Of a DNA stretch of 6,308 bases, positions 5,994 through 6,308 are shown one piece after another. A program made the position numbers and the translations under genes. This DNA comes from Candidatus Aminicenantota bacterium. GTDB taxonomy: Bacteria; Acidobacteriota; Aminicenantia; UBA2199. The notes beneath the pieces were generated by a model. That model worked only from the letters and a program-made list of their open reading frames with translations, was not told the DNA's origin and searched no databases. The stretch lies in assembly GCA_030671465.1 (NCBI GenBank), contig DAOVIP010000120.1, positions 1 to 6,308 on the forward strand, given 5' to 3'. Position 1 is the stretch's first letter. Every line of letters starts with the position of its first letter.

Positions 5994-6308
5994 TTTTCCC
6001 TCACATTTTTAACATTTTGAATGGGTTTTTCTTGCAAAAATATTTTGTTTTTTAATTGAGCTTTGGCCCGGGAAATCAGGGTTTCAATTTTCGGGATTGA
6101 CCAATCTGTTATTTCCGCAATCTTCTTATATGAAAAGTCCAGGTAAACTTTTAAGATGAGGGCTATTCGCTGGTTTTCTTTCAATGCTTTCAGAGCAGAG
6201 ACCAACTGTTGCTCTTTGACTTCCTGTTCCAATTGATTGTCCGGGGATTCATGGTGATGAAAATAGCGGTCAGCCGCATTTTTGTTCAATAGGGAAGATA
6301 AATTAACG
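5990..6308 (-). CDS. ECF RNA polymerase sigma factor, C-terminal part (5'-truncated by window edge)
   Basis: About 105 codons of the C-terminal part of an extracytoplasmic-function sigma-70 factor, which directs RNA polymerase to envelope-stress promoters. The frame is open to the window edge. Its first residues (VNLSS) resemble the end of region 2.4, which often reads 'RIAxNL'. A linker of about 25 residues with a His-rich patch (FHHHE) follows, then region 4: the ALKALKENQRIALILK helix (about 6290-6150) and the helix-turn-helix SYKKIAEITDWSIPKIETLI and RAKAQLK (about 6133-6050). Region 4 recognises the -35 element. Regions 2.1-2.3 are missing, so this is probably a little over half of a typical ECF factor. 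A TTG at 6289 is not the real start. It is the first visible gene of the operon and ends in an ATGA overlap with its anti-sigma factor. Such operons are commonly autoregulated, but the promoter is outside the window. The ECF subgroup cannot be assigned. Confidence 0.9.
   Translation of the reverse strand, partial: VNLSSLLNKNAADRYFHHHESPDNQLEQEVKEQQLVSALKALKENQRIALILKVYLDFSYKKIAEITDWSIPKIETLISRAKAQLKNKIFLQEKPIQNVKNVREK
5998..6002 (-). promoter_or_regulatory. Ribosome binding site of the anti-sigma gene, inside the sigma gene
   Basis: On the minus strand GAGGG sits four bases before the ATG at 5993, within the last codons of the sigma gene. With the ATGA stop/start overlap it fits translational coupling, which would keep sigma and anti-sigma production in proportion. 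Confidence 0.65.

Noticed and set aside
6287..6289. TTG as the start of the sigma factor
   Set aside because: The frame continues to the window edge without a stop, the upstream residues resemble the end of region 2.4, and a sigma factor beginning here would lack region 2 entirely.

Overview
The window is gene-dense and holds two blocks that converge on one another. It comes from a diderm (Gram-negative type) bacterium. The support for that is an alpha-2-macroglobulin of the bacterial envelope type, a periplasmic protein with a signal peptide of the Spy/CpxP kind, and an ECF sigma/anti-sigma pair acting across the inner membrane. Base composition is moderately AT-rich by eye. The macroglobulin resembles the long forms common in Bacteroidota and neighbouring phyla. 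However, each complete minus-strand gene has a clear purine-rich Shine-Dalgarno sequence, which is unusual for Bacteroidota. I would not name a phylum from this sequence alone.

Block 1 (1-4572, plus strand) is the 3' part, about 1,523 codons, of a thioester-type bacterial alpha-2-macroglobulin. The N-terminus, including the export signal, lies off the left edge. The visible domains run from an early macroglobulin repeat through the MG2-type repeat, the bait-region domain, the A2M signature domain and the thioester domain with an intact C-I-E-Q motif, to the C-terminal bMG10-type domain.

Block 2 (6308 down to 4588, minus strand) is a tightly packed operon. In transcription order it contains the end of an ECF sigma factor (region 4), a one-pass membrane anti-sigma factor with a zinc-binding ZAS motif (H-x3-C-x2-C), a membrane-anchored protein of the Metal_resist/CnrX-like fold family, and a secreted Spy/CpxP-like protein. 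The first three genes overlap by 4 and 11 bp and the fourth follows after 28 bp, so they are almost certainly co-transcribed. The promoter and the 5' end of the sigma gene lie off the right edge.

Read together, block 2 looks like a self-contained cell-envelope sensing circuit: sigma factor, membrane anti-sigma, anchored periplasmic sensor and soluble periplasmic chaperone or sensor. Its layout recalls the CnrYXH system of Cupriavidus metallidurans. The nickel/cobalt ligand spacing of CnrX is not visible here, so the signal is probably something else. Its stop codon lies 15 bp from that of the macroglobulin, an envelope protease trap. A functional link between the two blocks is possible but unproven, because they are transcribed towards each other. 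No RNA genes, mobile elements, CRISPR arrays or long non-coding stretches were seen.
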